This document shows positions 35,975 through 47,333 of a stretch of 64,000 nt of DNA, piece by piece (position 1 is the first letter of the stretch; each line of letters begins with the position of its first letter). The notes below the pieces were generated by a model. That model was not told where the DNA came from, searched no databases, and saw only the letters and a program-made list of their open reading frames with translations. Origin of the DNA: Epithemia pelagica (Eukaryota > Bacillariophyta > Bacillariophyceae > Surirellales > Surirellaceae); contig OX337228.1 of the NCBI GenBank assembly GCA_946965045.2, forward strand, positions 558,001-622,000. The letters are read 5' to 3'. Position numbers and translations under genes: made by a program.

Positions 35975-36559
35975 ATGGCTCAATTCCTACCAACGGGAGG
36001 CGGGGACGCCCTGGGCGCATCCGATGCTGGCGATGCCGCAGCCGCCGACTCGGGTCAACCGTTGGATTTGATTCCCAAATTGGACAAGTCCCAGTGTTAT
36101 GCCAAAAATGAAGCGTCGGGGTTTCCCCTCGACAATTTGTTTGTCGGCGATTCCCGACTGGCCTTTCGGACCGATGCCGACGAACAAGCCATTGTGCATT
36201 TGGCCTTTAATGAATTTGTCAAGATTCATTCGATTCAATTCATTGCCTACAACAATGGCGTCGATCCCGAATTGAATCCCAGCAAGGTCCATTTGTATGT
36301 CAATCGCGAAAATTTGGGCTTTGAAGATTGCGACGATGTCGATCCCCAACAAACCTTGCATTTGACCAGTGAAGATTTGAAAGAAACCGCGTCGCCCCTG
36401 TCCCTCAAATATGTCTTGTACCAACGAGTGTCGTCTCTCACACTCTTTATTGAAGACAATCAAGGTGGGGAAATTACCGCACTCGGTGGCTTGAAACTCT
36501 GGGGACGACCCGTGGCTGGAACCAACATGGCCGATTTCAAAAGCCAACAAACCAAGTAG
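35975..36559 (+). CDS. PITH domain protein
   Basis: 194 residues, single exon. After a short Gly/Ala-rich N-terminus the whole protein matches the PITH fold: CYAKNEASGFPLDNLF, DSRLAFRTDADEQAIVHLAF, VKIHSIQF, NPSKVHLYVN, YVLYQRVSSLTLFIEDNQGG and the final ALGGLKLWG strand. PITH domains are proteasome-interacting modules found alone (PITHD1) or after a thioredoxin domain (TXNL1). Here no thioredoxin domain precedes it, so it is PITHD1-like and presumably cytosolic or nuclear. The start ATG sits in a CAAAATGGC context immediately before the conserved region. Confidence 0.92.
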   Translation: MAQFLPTGGGDALGASDAGDAAAADSGQPLDLIPKLDKSQCYAKNEASGFPLDNLFVGDSRLAFRTDADEQAIVHLAFNEFVKIHSIQFIAYNNGVDPELNPSKVHLYVNRENLGFEDCDDVDPQQTLHLTSEDLKETASPLSLKYVLYQRVSSLTLFIEDNQGGEITALGGLKLWGRPVAGTNMADFKSQQTK

Positions 36560-37342
36560 TTGTCGTACGTCCCACAACGCCCAACACTCGAGCGACCCGG
36601 CTTTTCTTCTCGCGCATGTCCAACAACATGGCGCAAGAAGGAATGTGTGTGTAGGTACAACCAACACGCCATGTCGTGTTGGGAAACTTCCTCGTTTTGA
36701 ATATAGAATGGTGGACCTACCACGAAACTGTCAGCTCTAGAAAAGTAGGAGTTGATTCCAACGTGAATGAAGGAGATAGGATTGTAGTCTTCTTGTGTTT
36801 CAGGTCCAGTGGAACTGTGAGAGAAGGGCCCCGTATATCTATTATACAGACAATCTCATTCGTAGGATGCAAGATGGGAGAGTCGTCGTTGCTTTCGTGG
36901 CTCTTTTCGGGGCGGCTAGTAGAATAGGGGGAAAGAGACCCTCGTGGCGAACACAAGGATGATGAACTCTCTCTATGCCGTCGAACGGAACCTACATTCA
37001 GTTTCGCGTCCTCTGCTCTTCCCGACTACCTAGGTAGGCCACATCATCTCTCTACAACAAAATAGGGAGAGACCATCTTGGCGACGACGATCTAGGTAGG
37101 TAGATGTCATTGCACGTGAACATCCATAGTAGACCATAGAGTCTATTCTTTCACACTCTATCTACTATCCAGAAACAGGACAGAGGTAGTATTAGAATCT
37201 AGGAGTAATACCAATAGAATCCGGCCATTGCTACAAAAGCTGCATCCATCCAATACCAAACAACGGTCCCAGACCATTGTAAACGACTGGATGGCAATGG
37301 CCAAGGGTCGAATGGCAGGAAAGCAAAAATGGTAAAACTTCA
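36560..37342. other. Intergenic with CTACCTA-type motifs
   Basis: No coding frame is recognised. CTACCTAGGTAGG near 37027 and CTAGGTAGGTAG near 37092 are examples of a short motif that recurs in the spacers of this window. Confidence 0.4.
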
Positions 37343-37414
37343 AGCTGACGCCCAGGATTGAACTGGGGATCTTTTGATTACAAGTCAAATGCGTTACCAC
37401 TGCGCCACGCCAGC
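37343..37414 (-). tRNA. tRNA-Thr (anticodon UGU)
   Basis: On the minus strand the acceptor arms GCTGGCG and CGTCAGC pair with one G-U. The anticodon stem TTTGA/TCAAA encloses the loop CTTGTAA, with anticodon TGT at 37382-37380. The T arm CCCAG-TTCAATC-CTGGG contains the B-box. The D arm GCGC..GGTAAC..GC is present. There is no intron. A TTTT run just downstream fits RNA polymerase III termination. Confidence 0.9.
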
Positions 37415-38042
37415 GTTCCCTTTGCATGGTTTTTTGGTAATTTATTCTTTGTTTTTTTCATTTTGGTTGCATTTTCTGTGGCATAATTTTCTGGAAAAGC
37501 GGTAACACAAACGGATTTGGACATCCACGACATAGTTACTATCGACGAATCAGTAATTTCAAATTCAACGGTTGGCACACTGATTTCGGTCCGTTGCGTT
37601 TTCGCTCTTGTTCTGAGAAAACGACGTGCTGGGTGCGTGCCGCAACAAGGAAATCTTTCTTGGATCGTTTTGTACCGCATTGTTGGATTGCTTCGTGGAA
37701 AGTTGTTGGCACAACGCATCGTATATACACAAGAGTGTGTGCATTCGTTCACCTTTGTTCGTTCAATTCTCGTTGTCGAAGTAGCACAGCAATAACAAGA
37801 GCAATCTTTCAGAAGGAAAAAAGGAAGAGCGCATTGAACTCTGAGAAAAATCCCTCTCGATTCTTGCCTTTTCTCACCGCGTGTTGTTACTTTCTCGTCG
37901 TCGTCGTTGCGAGTGTATTATACATACAACAACAACTATTCCGATTCCGAGCAGTATTGCCATTCAACTGCCTTGATTGTTGAATCCACGAGAAGAAGAA
38001 AAAGAAGAAGAAGAACATTTCTTCGTATTATTATTCACCACC
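37415..38042. other. Intergenic and 5' leader of the PDZ gene
   Basis: No gene is recognised. AAGAAGAAGAAAAAGAAG purine repeats lie just before the ATG at 38043. Confidence 0.4.
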
Positions 38043-40213
38043 ATGCAAGCCAATCCGTTTGATCAGTTTGCCACCGACATGAGTGCCGCTGTTCCAGGCG
38101 CTCCTCCTCCATCCTTTGCGGCACCACCACCGGCCGCTGGACAAGCACCGTCCTTTGCCATGGGGGGAGCTCCACCACCGACGCAACCACCTCCACCCGC
38201 TGGTGGCGGCATGTATGGAGCTCCTCCTCCTCCCATGGCGCCAGGTGGTGCTCCTCCTCCTCCCATGGCCGGTGGTGCTCCTCCCTTTGGTGCTGCGCCT
38301 CCACCACCAGCCGGTGGTGCTCCCTTTGGGGCCGCTCCTCCTCCTCCTCCTGGCGGCATGTATGGTCAGCCACCTCCTCCGGCCGCACCAGCTCCTGATC
38401 TAGGAGCTCCTCCGGCCGCTGCTCCTCCCAGTAATGATCCCTTTGGTGGCTTTGGGGCCATGCCAGGAGCTCCTCCTCCAGCTGCGGCGGCTCCCGAAGT
38501 GGCGGCTCCTCCTCCAGCAGCTCCTCAAGACAATCCCTTTGGTGCTGGAGCTCCTCCTCCTCCAGCCGCAGCTCCTCCCATGGGGGGTCCTCCTCCTCCG
38601 GGAGGAGCTCCTCCAGCCTTTGGAGCACCACCGGAAATGGGGGGACCTCCACCACCAGCTGCTGCTGCCGATCCTTTTGGCGGCGGTGCTCCACCACAAC
38701 CCTATGGAGCTCCACCTCCTCCGCAACCCGGTATGGCCCCCGCTCCGCCGCAACAACCCGGCATGCCTCCTGCTGCACCGGGTGCCATTGTTCCAGCCGA
38801 GACGCAATCCAATCCGTACGCCATGGCACCACCTCCACCACAACAGCAGCCTCAAGCAGCTCCCTATCCGGCCCAACCCAGTCCCTTTGGAGCTCCTGGG
38901 GCTCCTCCTCCTCCCGCCTATCCAGGGGCACCAGGATATCCACCGCAACAACCAGCGGCACCCCCGGTCGATCCCTTTTCGGTCTTTGAAGCCCAATCGG
39001 CGGCACCACCGGCCGCCGTCGATCCCAATGCCGGTGCCATGGTTCCTGTCGGTCCGCCCGGATCCTCCGTCTTGACGGCTGCCCCGGCTCCGGCCGCAGC
39101 GGACGATGATTTTTGGGGTGCCTTTTCGGCCACACCGGCTCCCGCCGCGGCGGCCGCCGCCGCCGACAGTGTCCAATACAATGATGCCACGACGGCGAAT
39201 GCTGCTCCCAGTGCCAGTGGCGGCGCTGCGCCCCATTCGGACGAATTGCCGCCCGGTGGGGAATGGTACGATGCCCGGATTTTTACCCCCACTCTCGGCG
39301 TCATGTTTTTTAAACCACAAGAATTGACCGATTCGCTCTTTTTGAATACCGACAAGTCCTTGGTTGATGGCTTGAGTGAACGACCGGTGGTGGCCTTTAT
39401 TGTCGAAGGCTCGTCGGCCCGATCCGCGGGCGTGGAATTGGGCCATGTCTTGCTCAAGGTCAATGGCGTGGATGTCAAGAATCCCAAGGAAGCCTCCCGG
39501 CTCATCAAGGAAGGACCACGACCCTTGCCCCTCTTGTTTTATGTCCCCAATACCGAAGTGGTGGTGGCCGAAGGCGAACACATGGTCAAGTACGATACCC
39601 GAGAAACGACGGCGCCCAATTCTGCCAAGGATTGGAAACCCAAATATGTCGTGATTGGAGGCATTATTGCCCAACCCTGGATGATGAACATGTATCGGTC
39701 CAAGGTATGTGTGTTATTATTGTTGTTGACTTGTTGTGTCGAGGGAGATAGTCTTGTTGTGTCGGTTGTTTGGGAATGGATGCTCACGTAGTATTATTGG
39801 TTTCCTGCGTTTCTTTCTTGCTTCAGTCCGAATACGACATTGCCGTGATTGAAACCCAAGCTCGTCGACCCGTTTCCGTCAAGGTGAAGCAATTTTCCTT
39901 GCAAGGCGCTCGGATTCAAAACGATTGGCAAGGTCCGCAAATGGTCAAGTACAAGAACAAGTTGCATCCCTGGAAATACATTGTCGTTTTGCCCGTGGCC
40001 CGAAATCCAATCAAGATTTCCAGTCCCAATTTGGCCTCTCTCAAACCCGTCCACGAAGGCATTCGCCGCGTCTTGCTCGCCCAACAACGGGATCGAGGTG
40101 CCAAACCACGGGATCATCATCATCACCAGCAGCATGCCAATGGGGGTGCACCACCGCCACAACAACCACAAGCTGCCTATGGCGCTCAACCCAATGCGCA
40201 ATATAGGTACTAA
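38043..40213 (+). CDS. Pro/Ala-rich adaptor with NPF/DPF motifs, PDZ domain and PH-like tail (two exons)
   Basis: Exon 1 is 38043-39704 and exon 2 is 39827-40213. The 122-bp intron (AAG|GTATGT to CTTCAG) joins in phase 0 and gives 682 residues. The ATG at 38043 starts MQANPFDQF. The first about 400 residues are Pro/Ala/Gly-rich and disordered, with NPF, DPFGGF, DPFSVF and DDFWGAF tripeptide-type motifs. In endocytic proteins such motifs bind EH and appendage domains. A PDZ-like domain follows (VMFFKPQ.., VVAFIVEGSSARSAGVELGHVLLKVNGVDV). The C-terminal about 180 residues (KYVVIGGIIAQPW.., ARIQNDWQGP..) may be a PH-like fold split by the intron. The tail is His/Gln-rich. A role in membrane trafficking is inferred from motifs only; no close family is recognised. 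Confidence 0.75.
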
Positions 40214-41164
40214 CAAGGCACTCTCTCCCCAAACCCCATCACCCACACCCACACACAATAGTACCTCCTCATGACTCGCGCGTCATGGTTCACACACCCT
40301 TTCTCAAGAATACAAAACGACACGAAAGAACCCATTCCCTCCAAAACGGTTTGCCGTATGTGTGACTCCTTGGTTGGACTCCACACAGACCACCTTTTTG
40401 GTGGGGTGAATTCTTTATCTTTTTGTTTGTACACGTCATTCTCATTACAGTAATACGAATACTACTACCTAGGACATGGAAAAAATCTCAAATGCACAAA
40501 AAGTTTCCATTTGGGGAGAGTCTCGACCGTAGAGTCCTTGTAGGGTCTCGCACCAGTAGGTGGGTCGCCTCGAGAGATGTACGCGTGTGTCGTTGTTGTT
40601 GTTGCGCTGGAGAAATTCAGGCGATTGTTGCATGTGATTGAGAGTCGAGTATCGTCTCTCTGGAGAGGTGTTTCGCCTCTCGACCTTTACTAGAGCGGAA
40701 TGACGAGGAAACTATAATTCATCGTCAGCATGACAACAACAACAACAACAACACACAGCGTACCAGTACCATCCCTCTCTTGCTTGCACTCTACCTATCG
40801 TATTATTTGTAATTTGTGCCTCGACTCTATAGGAGTAGCTATTCCTTGCTACCTACCTAGCTAGGAGTAGAACATTTCTCTACTAGTAATAGCTACTCCT
40901 AGTAGAATAGATGTGGCCGTTTCATTCCCAATCTGATCTGGTTTCTGTGGTTGCCATGAAGGGGCATTGAATTGACTTCCACGGGTTCACCCGGTGTTCT
41001 ATGTTTCTATGGTGGTACAATAGAAAGAAACGGTTGCGGTTCATATGATATGGTCTATCGTCGTCTCTCGTTGGCGGAGGTGACGGCCAAGAGTCGACTA
41101 CGAAAATGTTCCGCGACGCAAACGCGTTGTGAGTCTTCCCCCCAAAAAGGAATACTTGAACCTT
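40214..41164. other. Intergenic with CAA microsatellite and CTACC cluster
   Basis: An (ACA)n tract lies at about 40735-40760 and CTACCTACCTAGCTAGG at about 40851-40867. No coding frame is recognised. Confidence 0.4.
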
Positions 41165-41340
41165 CTCAAGTTGATCCTATCGACATTACCACCGATTATA
41201 TATCCGTAATAAGACAAAGAGAATGCTCAGCTTTACTCTCCTTCGTATTCTAGTGTTCCAACACACACAAGTGTTCTTCTCAAGGGCCGAAACGACACGT
41301 TGGTAAATGTTGTCCAATACTCGGAATCACACAGAATCCA
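41165..41340 (-). repeat. 3' flank of family copy 3, shared with copy 2
   Basis: On the minus strand this contains the same AGAAGAACACTTGTGTG, AGCATTCTCTTTGTCTTAT and AATGTCGATAGGATCAACTT blocks found downstream of copy 2 at 25642-25757. Confidence 0.65.
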
Positions 41341-41344
41341 GGCG

Positions 41345-43391
41345 CTAGAAACTTTTCTTTTGCATCAACATGGTCAACTGCTTGCTAACAATGGCTTGTA
41401 ACTTCTCAGGCGATCTGGTTTCCTTGTTATGCTTTTCGAGTGATCCCAAGTCACTCAGAAATAATTCGCCTTTGGAATCTACGAGCACGTGTCGCCAGCG
41501 AATGTCGTCATTTTTATACCGATAGCCTTGTTCGGCAAATCGATACAATTCTTCTTCCAACTTTTGTGTGATGGCATCGCGATTCTGGACCTGCTTTCCA
41601 TAGGGCATGACCAAACAAGGGCGTCCAGCCAGATCCACCACATTGACATGAGGAAAGCGATCCTGGTAGAGCTCTCGCCAACGGTCAGCCTCCCCTTTTG
41701 CCATATCTCGAAGACTCTCAATCTCCTCGTTTTCCTCCTTTTCTCTAGCCTGGTTGGTGGACTTTTGGGAAGGACGGACGTGGTAACTCTTCAACGCGCA
41801 AACGCGGCAACTGGAATTGCAGGCAAGAATCACCGATGCATGGCTCCCAACTCCCAGTTCTCCCAAAAGGTAGAATGTCTGCGACGAAGGATCCGGAAAA
41901 TCCTGGAGATTGGCAGTGAACGCTTTCTTCTTTTTCCCCGTCGGATGGTACAAAGGTGTCTTGATCCAAGTGTAGTAGTCCTTGCCAATCTTGAACACAA
42001 CCCTATCTCCCAGAGACTCACCATGGCTAATGTCTGGGATTTGAGTAGCAACATTGGACTCAACTTTTTGGTAAGCCATTTCAATGGCTTGCAGAAGAAC
42101 AGGAAAGACATGTCCATTCTCAAACACTTCTGAGTAATAAACAACTCGGTCCACCTCTTTTTCTTCGTAAGCCTTCCTCTTAGTGTCATTGGCGTCTTGC
42201 AAGAGGTGTGAGACAGTAACGCTCTCGCGAATTGGGCTAGTGATCTGGTCTTCGCACTTTTCAGCAACTTGTTGCACTCTATCCGGTGGCGCTTCGTTGG
42301 AAGAAAGTGTTTCCTCTACATCTTTCACAATTTTCGCATGTGCAGCGTCATTGGCGAAGCTTTCCAATGACGCGAGAGCAATCTTGTTGTACGTCATGAC
42401 TGCTCCAAGGGGTTGCTGGATGCCTGTGCTTCTCATTGCCAGCAAGTAGGACCAGATCTGGCCGCTGGTGTTCTCCGATGTAAAGACCTGATCGTTGTGG
42501 TTTCCATATCGCGCATCCGGACTCTTCACTTCAACGGCAAATATGATCTTTCCCTTGATTCGAAGGACAAGGACAATGTCTGGTTTCATCAAGAAAATTG
42601 AAATCTCCGTTGACACACGAGCTTGACGTAGCTTTAAACATCTGCAAGCATCATTGATCATACTCACGCACAACCGTTGAACCCCGAATTCGTTAGCGTA
42701 TTCGAAACCAAGAGTTTCGAAATAGTCGGCTCCCAAGACACTTGGAATCAGTGCATTATTAGCTCGGACGGGAATGCGAACGTGAGATGGATGCACATAG
42801 TGCTCTGTACGGACCTCAATCTTGGCCTTTGGAATTTGTAGAAACCCATTGCGAAACGTTTGTTTCTCCTTGTCAAAATAGCTGATTTTTCGGGAGTTTC
42901 CAGAGACACTGGGTTTTACGGCATTGTTTAAGATCAGAGGAGGAAGACAAAAGTTTTTCTTCGGATCAAGGTATGTTTGCTCGATGGATGTTCGCTCAAG
43001 GTCTCGGGCTGCATCGGTTTTTGCTTTCAGTTTCAAGTTTTCCTCATCTTTTGCTGCATATGCGGCTTTTATTCGATCCATTTCTATTTTCTCGCGCAAT
43101 GTATATATTTTTAAATGTAGATCTTTTATATCGTCAAGGACACCACGAATATCACTAGTGAGCAACCCCCGTGTCTGTGCCTCGCTCCAAAGCTCTTGAT
43201 ACAGTTTCTGTTTCTTGCCATCTCCTCCACCTCGCCGTCGCCTGGGTTATCTTCTTCTCGCTTGCGTTTTGCCCTACTTGCTTCGCTCATAATGGCAGTT
43301 GTTCTTGTGCCAGTCGGATCGCAAGGCTCAACCTCCAACGTTTGCTGCTGCGGAGAAGAAGGTTGGTGTCTATCTACTACAACCACGCACA
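41345..43391 (-). CDS. Coiled-coil, PD-(D/E)XK-like nuclease and kinase-like protein, copy 3 (5' frameshift)
   Basis: The body is an open frame of about 606 codons (43165-41345), closely related to copy 2. Nuclease-like residues are intact: FLMKPD..LRIKGKIIFA then E-V-K (Glu codon at 42532-42530) and Q-I-W-S-Y. The kinase-like part keeps GELGVGSHASV, CALK, MPYG, DDIRWRHVL (Asp present, loop Asn changed to His) and an LSDLGS motif (Asp present). The ancestral start, ATG in MSEASRAKRKRE near 43291, leads into a frame that lacks one A in the AAAGAAACAG tract of copy 1 (near 43214) and soon terminates. The main frame has no ATG until 43081. The carboxyl end stops about five codons before the homologous stop of copy 2. 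It is either a shorter protein starting in the coiled coil or a pseudogene. Confidence 0.7.
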
Positions 43392-45296
43392 GTGTGCTGT
43401 GTGTGTGTGGTGTGTGGCCTCTGGCCTCTTCCCCTTGCTCCCCAAATCCCGAATATGCCTAGCGATTGGGTGTGTGTGTGCGTGGGGGGGCTCTCCCAGT
43501 TTAATTTCGTGGAGCCACCCCCTTCTCTTCTACTAAAGGGCTGGCATATTTTTTTCATTTCCTCCACCACGATCACAACACGACAACCAAACTTTGTTGT
43601 TGCTGGTGACCTCCTATGGCCACCCCTTCATCATCCGACCATCGTGTGCTTCACATGAGTACCATGGTAGTGCATCGTGAAGGGCACAGTGCATGAGTGC
43701 CACTCTAGCAAAAGGTGAAATATAGTGACCATGTAAGACGGCACCACACGAGACCATGTTGTCGCAAAACTACATGAGAGAAGCTGTTTTGCCATCAACA
43801 AGCTACGTAACTACTACTGTTCTGTATGTTGTGTTCAACAAGTGTCCAAAGTTGCAAGATACGTATCACATTGCCCCTTTGAGTTGCTTCGTTCGAAAAT
43901 GTGAGACGTCGCTTCCGTATACCTGTGCCACGAGGCATGGAGCCGCTGAGTCTGATCCATGATGGCCTCACCTTCAAATTTTGGCCCTACAGATGCATCC
44001 TACACTATTGGTTTGAGGTCTATGACACGGCCGACAGGTTCGAAGTGCCAAAAAAGGTGCACAACAACCAGTGCAACACATGGCCCGTGTTGTTCTCGCG
44101 ATGGCCGGAATGAGTTATGCCGGCCCTCTACAATAGAAACAGGTTATTTTTGGACCAGAGGGATGGGGGTGGTTCACCCCAACATTAAACCCTCAAAACC
44201 ACCCCCGCTCGCTAGAGGGTGGTGCACCCATCCCTTAGGAACAAAATGCTTGGGTAGCTTCGCAAGACTCTCGCTCGATCGCTTCTCGGTCGTCGAAACA
44301 GAGTCATTCCCGCAACAAACTCGATTCGTGCCGAGCGTCCTCATGGACACCCAAGCGAGCCGACTCTCCACGACCAAAGACCAAAGCGTTCATCTTTATT
44401 ATCTCCTTCGGCCGCGCGTGCGTGCTGTGGGGTACATGCACCGCATGCCGCATGACCATGATCATGCGCACATGATGCCGCCTGCGTGCAGCGCAACGTT
44501 CGACCAACTCGTGTCAAGGATTCGATTACATATTGTAGCCCAATATTTTTCTAGAGTTCGTCGTTCGGCTATTTTTATTTTTCTCATCCTCTCTCTCTTT
44601 TCGTTGCGACTTTCGTCGTCCATTGTCGTGAACCAGAGGTAGGCCATTGTGGTGTTGTGGTCTTCTGTGTTGTTGTGAGGGGTTGTTCCGAAAGTCTCCT
44701 AAAGGATTTCCTTCTCTTTGCTGTGGTGTTGTCGCTCTATCGATTCCGATTCGTAGTATCTATTATTATTCTCGTAGTGCACGTGAGAGCCGAATCGGAA
44801 TCTCCAGTGACGATACGCAGAACAATCCGCAGTGTGAGTTGCCTATTTTTGACAAGTCATCCTCCACAACAACACACTACTACTACTACTACTAAAGAGC
44901 GAGAAACCAAAAAGGTGGGTCTCGATTGTCCATGTCCCTGGTTCTTGGTGTGTGTCATACACAGTGTAACTCTTGTCGTCGCGGTCCGCATTGGAACACA
45001 ATCTCGTTGTTGTTGTGTTGTGGTTGTTCCGGAGATGCCACCACTGCCTGCCAGAATGAAACACAGTTGGTCTCACACGGATTGTGAATGATGATTATTC
45101 TTATTCTTTGTGGCATGCTCCTCTCGTTTGTCTGTATGTATTTTTTGTGTTGTTGTTTTGTTTGGTGGACGTCTTGTTTCTGGTCGCAGGCTCGGATACA
45201 GACACATAGACTCTTTATATCGCAATCTACAGTGGCCACGACCAACGACTCCCAAAGAAGGAGAACACGAGCAATTCACAACAGTAGTACTACACT
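43392..45296. other. Long intergenic region, no gene recognised
   Basis: The part next to copy 3 is its presumed promoter and shares only about 60 bp with the other copies. A (CTA)n tract lies at 44876-44894. The last about 200 bp lead into the kinase start. The short frames here show no family resemblance. Confidence 0.4.
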
Positions 45297-47333
45297 ATGG
45301 ACCGCACGAGTTCCTTTTCCTTGTTGCATTTGTTGGGCGAAGGGTCCTTTGGGGCCGTCTACAAGGCCCATCACAAGGCCACGGGTGCCATTGTCGCCGT
45401 CAAGGTGTTGCAACAACAGGGTGTCGCCGAAGATGAAAAAATCAAGGGCGAAATTGATATCCTGAGTCGTTGCGACTCGCCCTACATTGTCGGATACTTT
45501 GAATGCTTTATCCAGGCACCCCACGATGCCGCTAATCTCAAGGCATCCTCCTCGGCTCCGGCCTCGGCCGAAATGTGGATTGTCATGGAATATTGCGAAG
45601 GCGGGAGCATGACGGATTTGATTGAAGCCATTGCCGGATATACCTTGCCGGAAGATTGCATTCGCGCCGTGTGTGCCAGTATTGTGCTGGGCTTGGAATA
45701 TTTGCATGGTGTCGCGGCTGTCTGTCATCGCGACATTAAATGTGGCAATGTCTTGCTCACGACCAATGGGCATGTCAAGCTGGCCGATTTTGGGGTGAGT
45801 GCCGAATTGACCAATACACTCAACAAACGCAAAACGGTTGTGGGATCGCCCTATTGGATGGCGCCCGAAGTGATACGGGAATCGCATTACGATGGCCGGG
45901 CCGATGTGTGGAGTTTGGGCATTACGGCCATTGAATTGGCCGAAGGGGCGCCGCCGCATGCCAATTTGCATCCCCTTCGCGCCATTTTTGTCATTCCCAC
46001 CAAACCGGCTCCGACGCTGGCCGATCCCGACAATTGGTCGCCCGAAATGCTCGACTTTGTCCGGTGTTGTTGCCAAAAAGATGCCTCTCAACGACACGAT
46101 TCCGCACTCTTGTCCAGTCATCCCTTTATCAAACAAGATGTCCTCGCCCTCCGGGCCATGCATCGATCGTCGCAAGATCCACATCACAACAATACCAATA
46201 CTAATACGACCTTGGTGCCACCCACCTCCAAGGATGTTCTCAACAAGTACAAGCGCTTGGCCGATACGGAACCCACCTTGGGATTGTTGGCCATTCGACG
46301 GGTCATGAAACGATTGGCGCCCCGCATGAAGGCCCTCAAGGCCAAACGAGGCAAGGCAGCCGCGGCCGCTGCGGCCAATCACAATTGGCAGCCGCAACCT
46401 AACAACAATAATGGCAACATGCCAGCGCGACCACCACAACAAGCACAACCAGGCGGTCATCATGAACGACACTACAGCAATCAAAGTAGTAGCAACAACA
46501 GCGAGGCCTATTCTTCCGATCCTGGTTCCAACAATAACAATCCTAAAAACGAAACCAGTCCCTTGCACATTCGACCCGAAAATGGAGATTCCTTGGGCAG
46601 TCAACAAACGGCTACCAGTGGAAGTGTCCCCTACGAATCCATGCCCGATCCCCAAAGCACGGTACGGGCCTCCGCCGGGCAACCATCCCAAGCTTCCGGA
46701 GCCGCCGCAAATCCAACGTCGTCGTCCACGTCGGAATGGTTAACTCCCGAGTCGCAACAATACCAAATGCCAGCTCCCCTCTTGGTCTTGGACGAATTGG
46801 AACCGGAATTGGCCAAGGATGTCCAATTGCAAGAAGAATTGCAACACTTGTCTCATGCCTTTAGCGCCTGTTTGGAATCTCTTCGGACGACCCATGCCAT
46901 GGCGCAACAAAAATTGATTGCTCAAGCTCGATTGCGACATCCGGCCGTCCCCCTCGATGTGGCCGAATTGATGGAAACGGCCGCCTTGCAATATTCTCAT
47001 CAAGAATGGGCCCAACGGGCCATGAATCAAGCCGTTTCCCGCGCCGAAAATTCATCCGACCTACGATCCGTCTTGCAACAAGAACATTTGAAACAAACCG
47101 AACCACCATCATCCCAAGAACAAGCACAATCCTGGAATCCCGAACAAGCCGTGTCGTCCTCCAAACCAGTGCCCGTCGTGGGACTGCGGCACGACCACCA
47201 AGTATCGTCCCTGTCACAGTCCAATCACAGCACCAGGAGTCAGAATAGCAAGAGACCCAATGGGAACAACAAGAACAATAACTCGGGACGAGCCTTGTCG
47301 TCGTCGTCCTCCCATTCCAGAGTTTCGCAATAG
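45297..47333 (+). CDS. STE20/MST (Hippo-type) serine/threonine kinase
   Basis: 678 residues, single exon, with the ATG at 45297 immediately before the kinase domain. Kinase residues about 8-275: glycine loop GEGSFGAVYKA, VAVKVL lysine, HRDIKCGNVLL catalytic loop, ADFGVSAEL, and the activation segment GSPYWMAPEVI. The segment ADVWSLGITAIELAEGAPPHANLHPLRAIFVIP is diagnostic for the MST1/2 (Hippo) branch of STE20 kinases. All catalytic residues are present. The C-terminal about 400 residues are Gln/Asn/Ser-rich and disordered, except for a predicted helical stretch (about 495-575, LEPELAKDVQLQEELQHL..) in the position where MST kinases carry a SARAH dimerisation helix; SARAH identity is not proven. 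It phosphorylates downstream kinases controlling growth or morphology in other eukaryotes. Confidence 0.9.
   Translation: MDRTSSFSLLHLLGEGSFGAVYKAHHKATGAIVAVKVLQQQGVAEDEKIKGEIDILSRCDSPYIVGYFECFIQAPHDAANLKASSSAPASAEMWIVMEYCEGGSMTDLIEAIAGYTLPEDCIRAVCASIVLGLEYLHGVAAVCHRDIKCGNVLLTTNGHVKLADFGVSAELTNTLNKRKTVVGSPYWMAPEVIRESHYDGRADVWSLGITAIELAEGAPPHANLHPLRAIFVIPTKPAPTLADPDNWSPEMLDFVRCCCQKDASQRHDSALLSSHPFIKQDVLALRAMHRSSQDPHHNNTNTNTTLVPPTSKDVLNKYKRLADTEPTLGLLAIRRVMKRLAPRMKALKAKRGKAAAAAAANHNWQPQPNNNNGNMPARPPQQAQPGGHHERHYSNQSSSNNSEAYSSDPGSNNNNPKNETSPLHIRPENGDSLGSQQTATSGSVPYESMPDPQSTVRASAGQPSQASGAAANPTSSSTSEWLTPESQQYQMPAPLLVLDELEPELAKDVQLQEELQHLSHAFSACLESLRTTHAMAQQKLIAQARLRHPAVPLDVAELMETAALQYSHQEWAQRAMNQAVSRAENSSDLRSVLQQEHLKQTEPPSSQEQAQSWNPEQAVSSSKPVPVVGLRHDHQVSSLSQSNHSTRSQNSKRPNGNNKNNNSGRALSSSSSHSRVSQ

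Noticed and set aside
38400-39674. 424-codon Arg/Gly/Ser-rich frame antisense to the PDZ gene
   Set aside because: It arises from the Pro/Ala-rich repeats read backwards.
45276-46691. 471-codon frame antisense to the MST kinase
   Set aside because: The sense strand carries all kinase motifs; the antisense frame has none.
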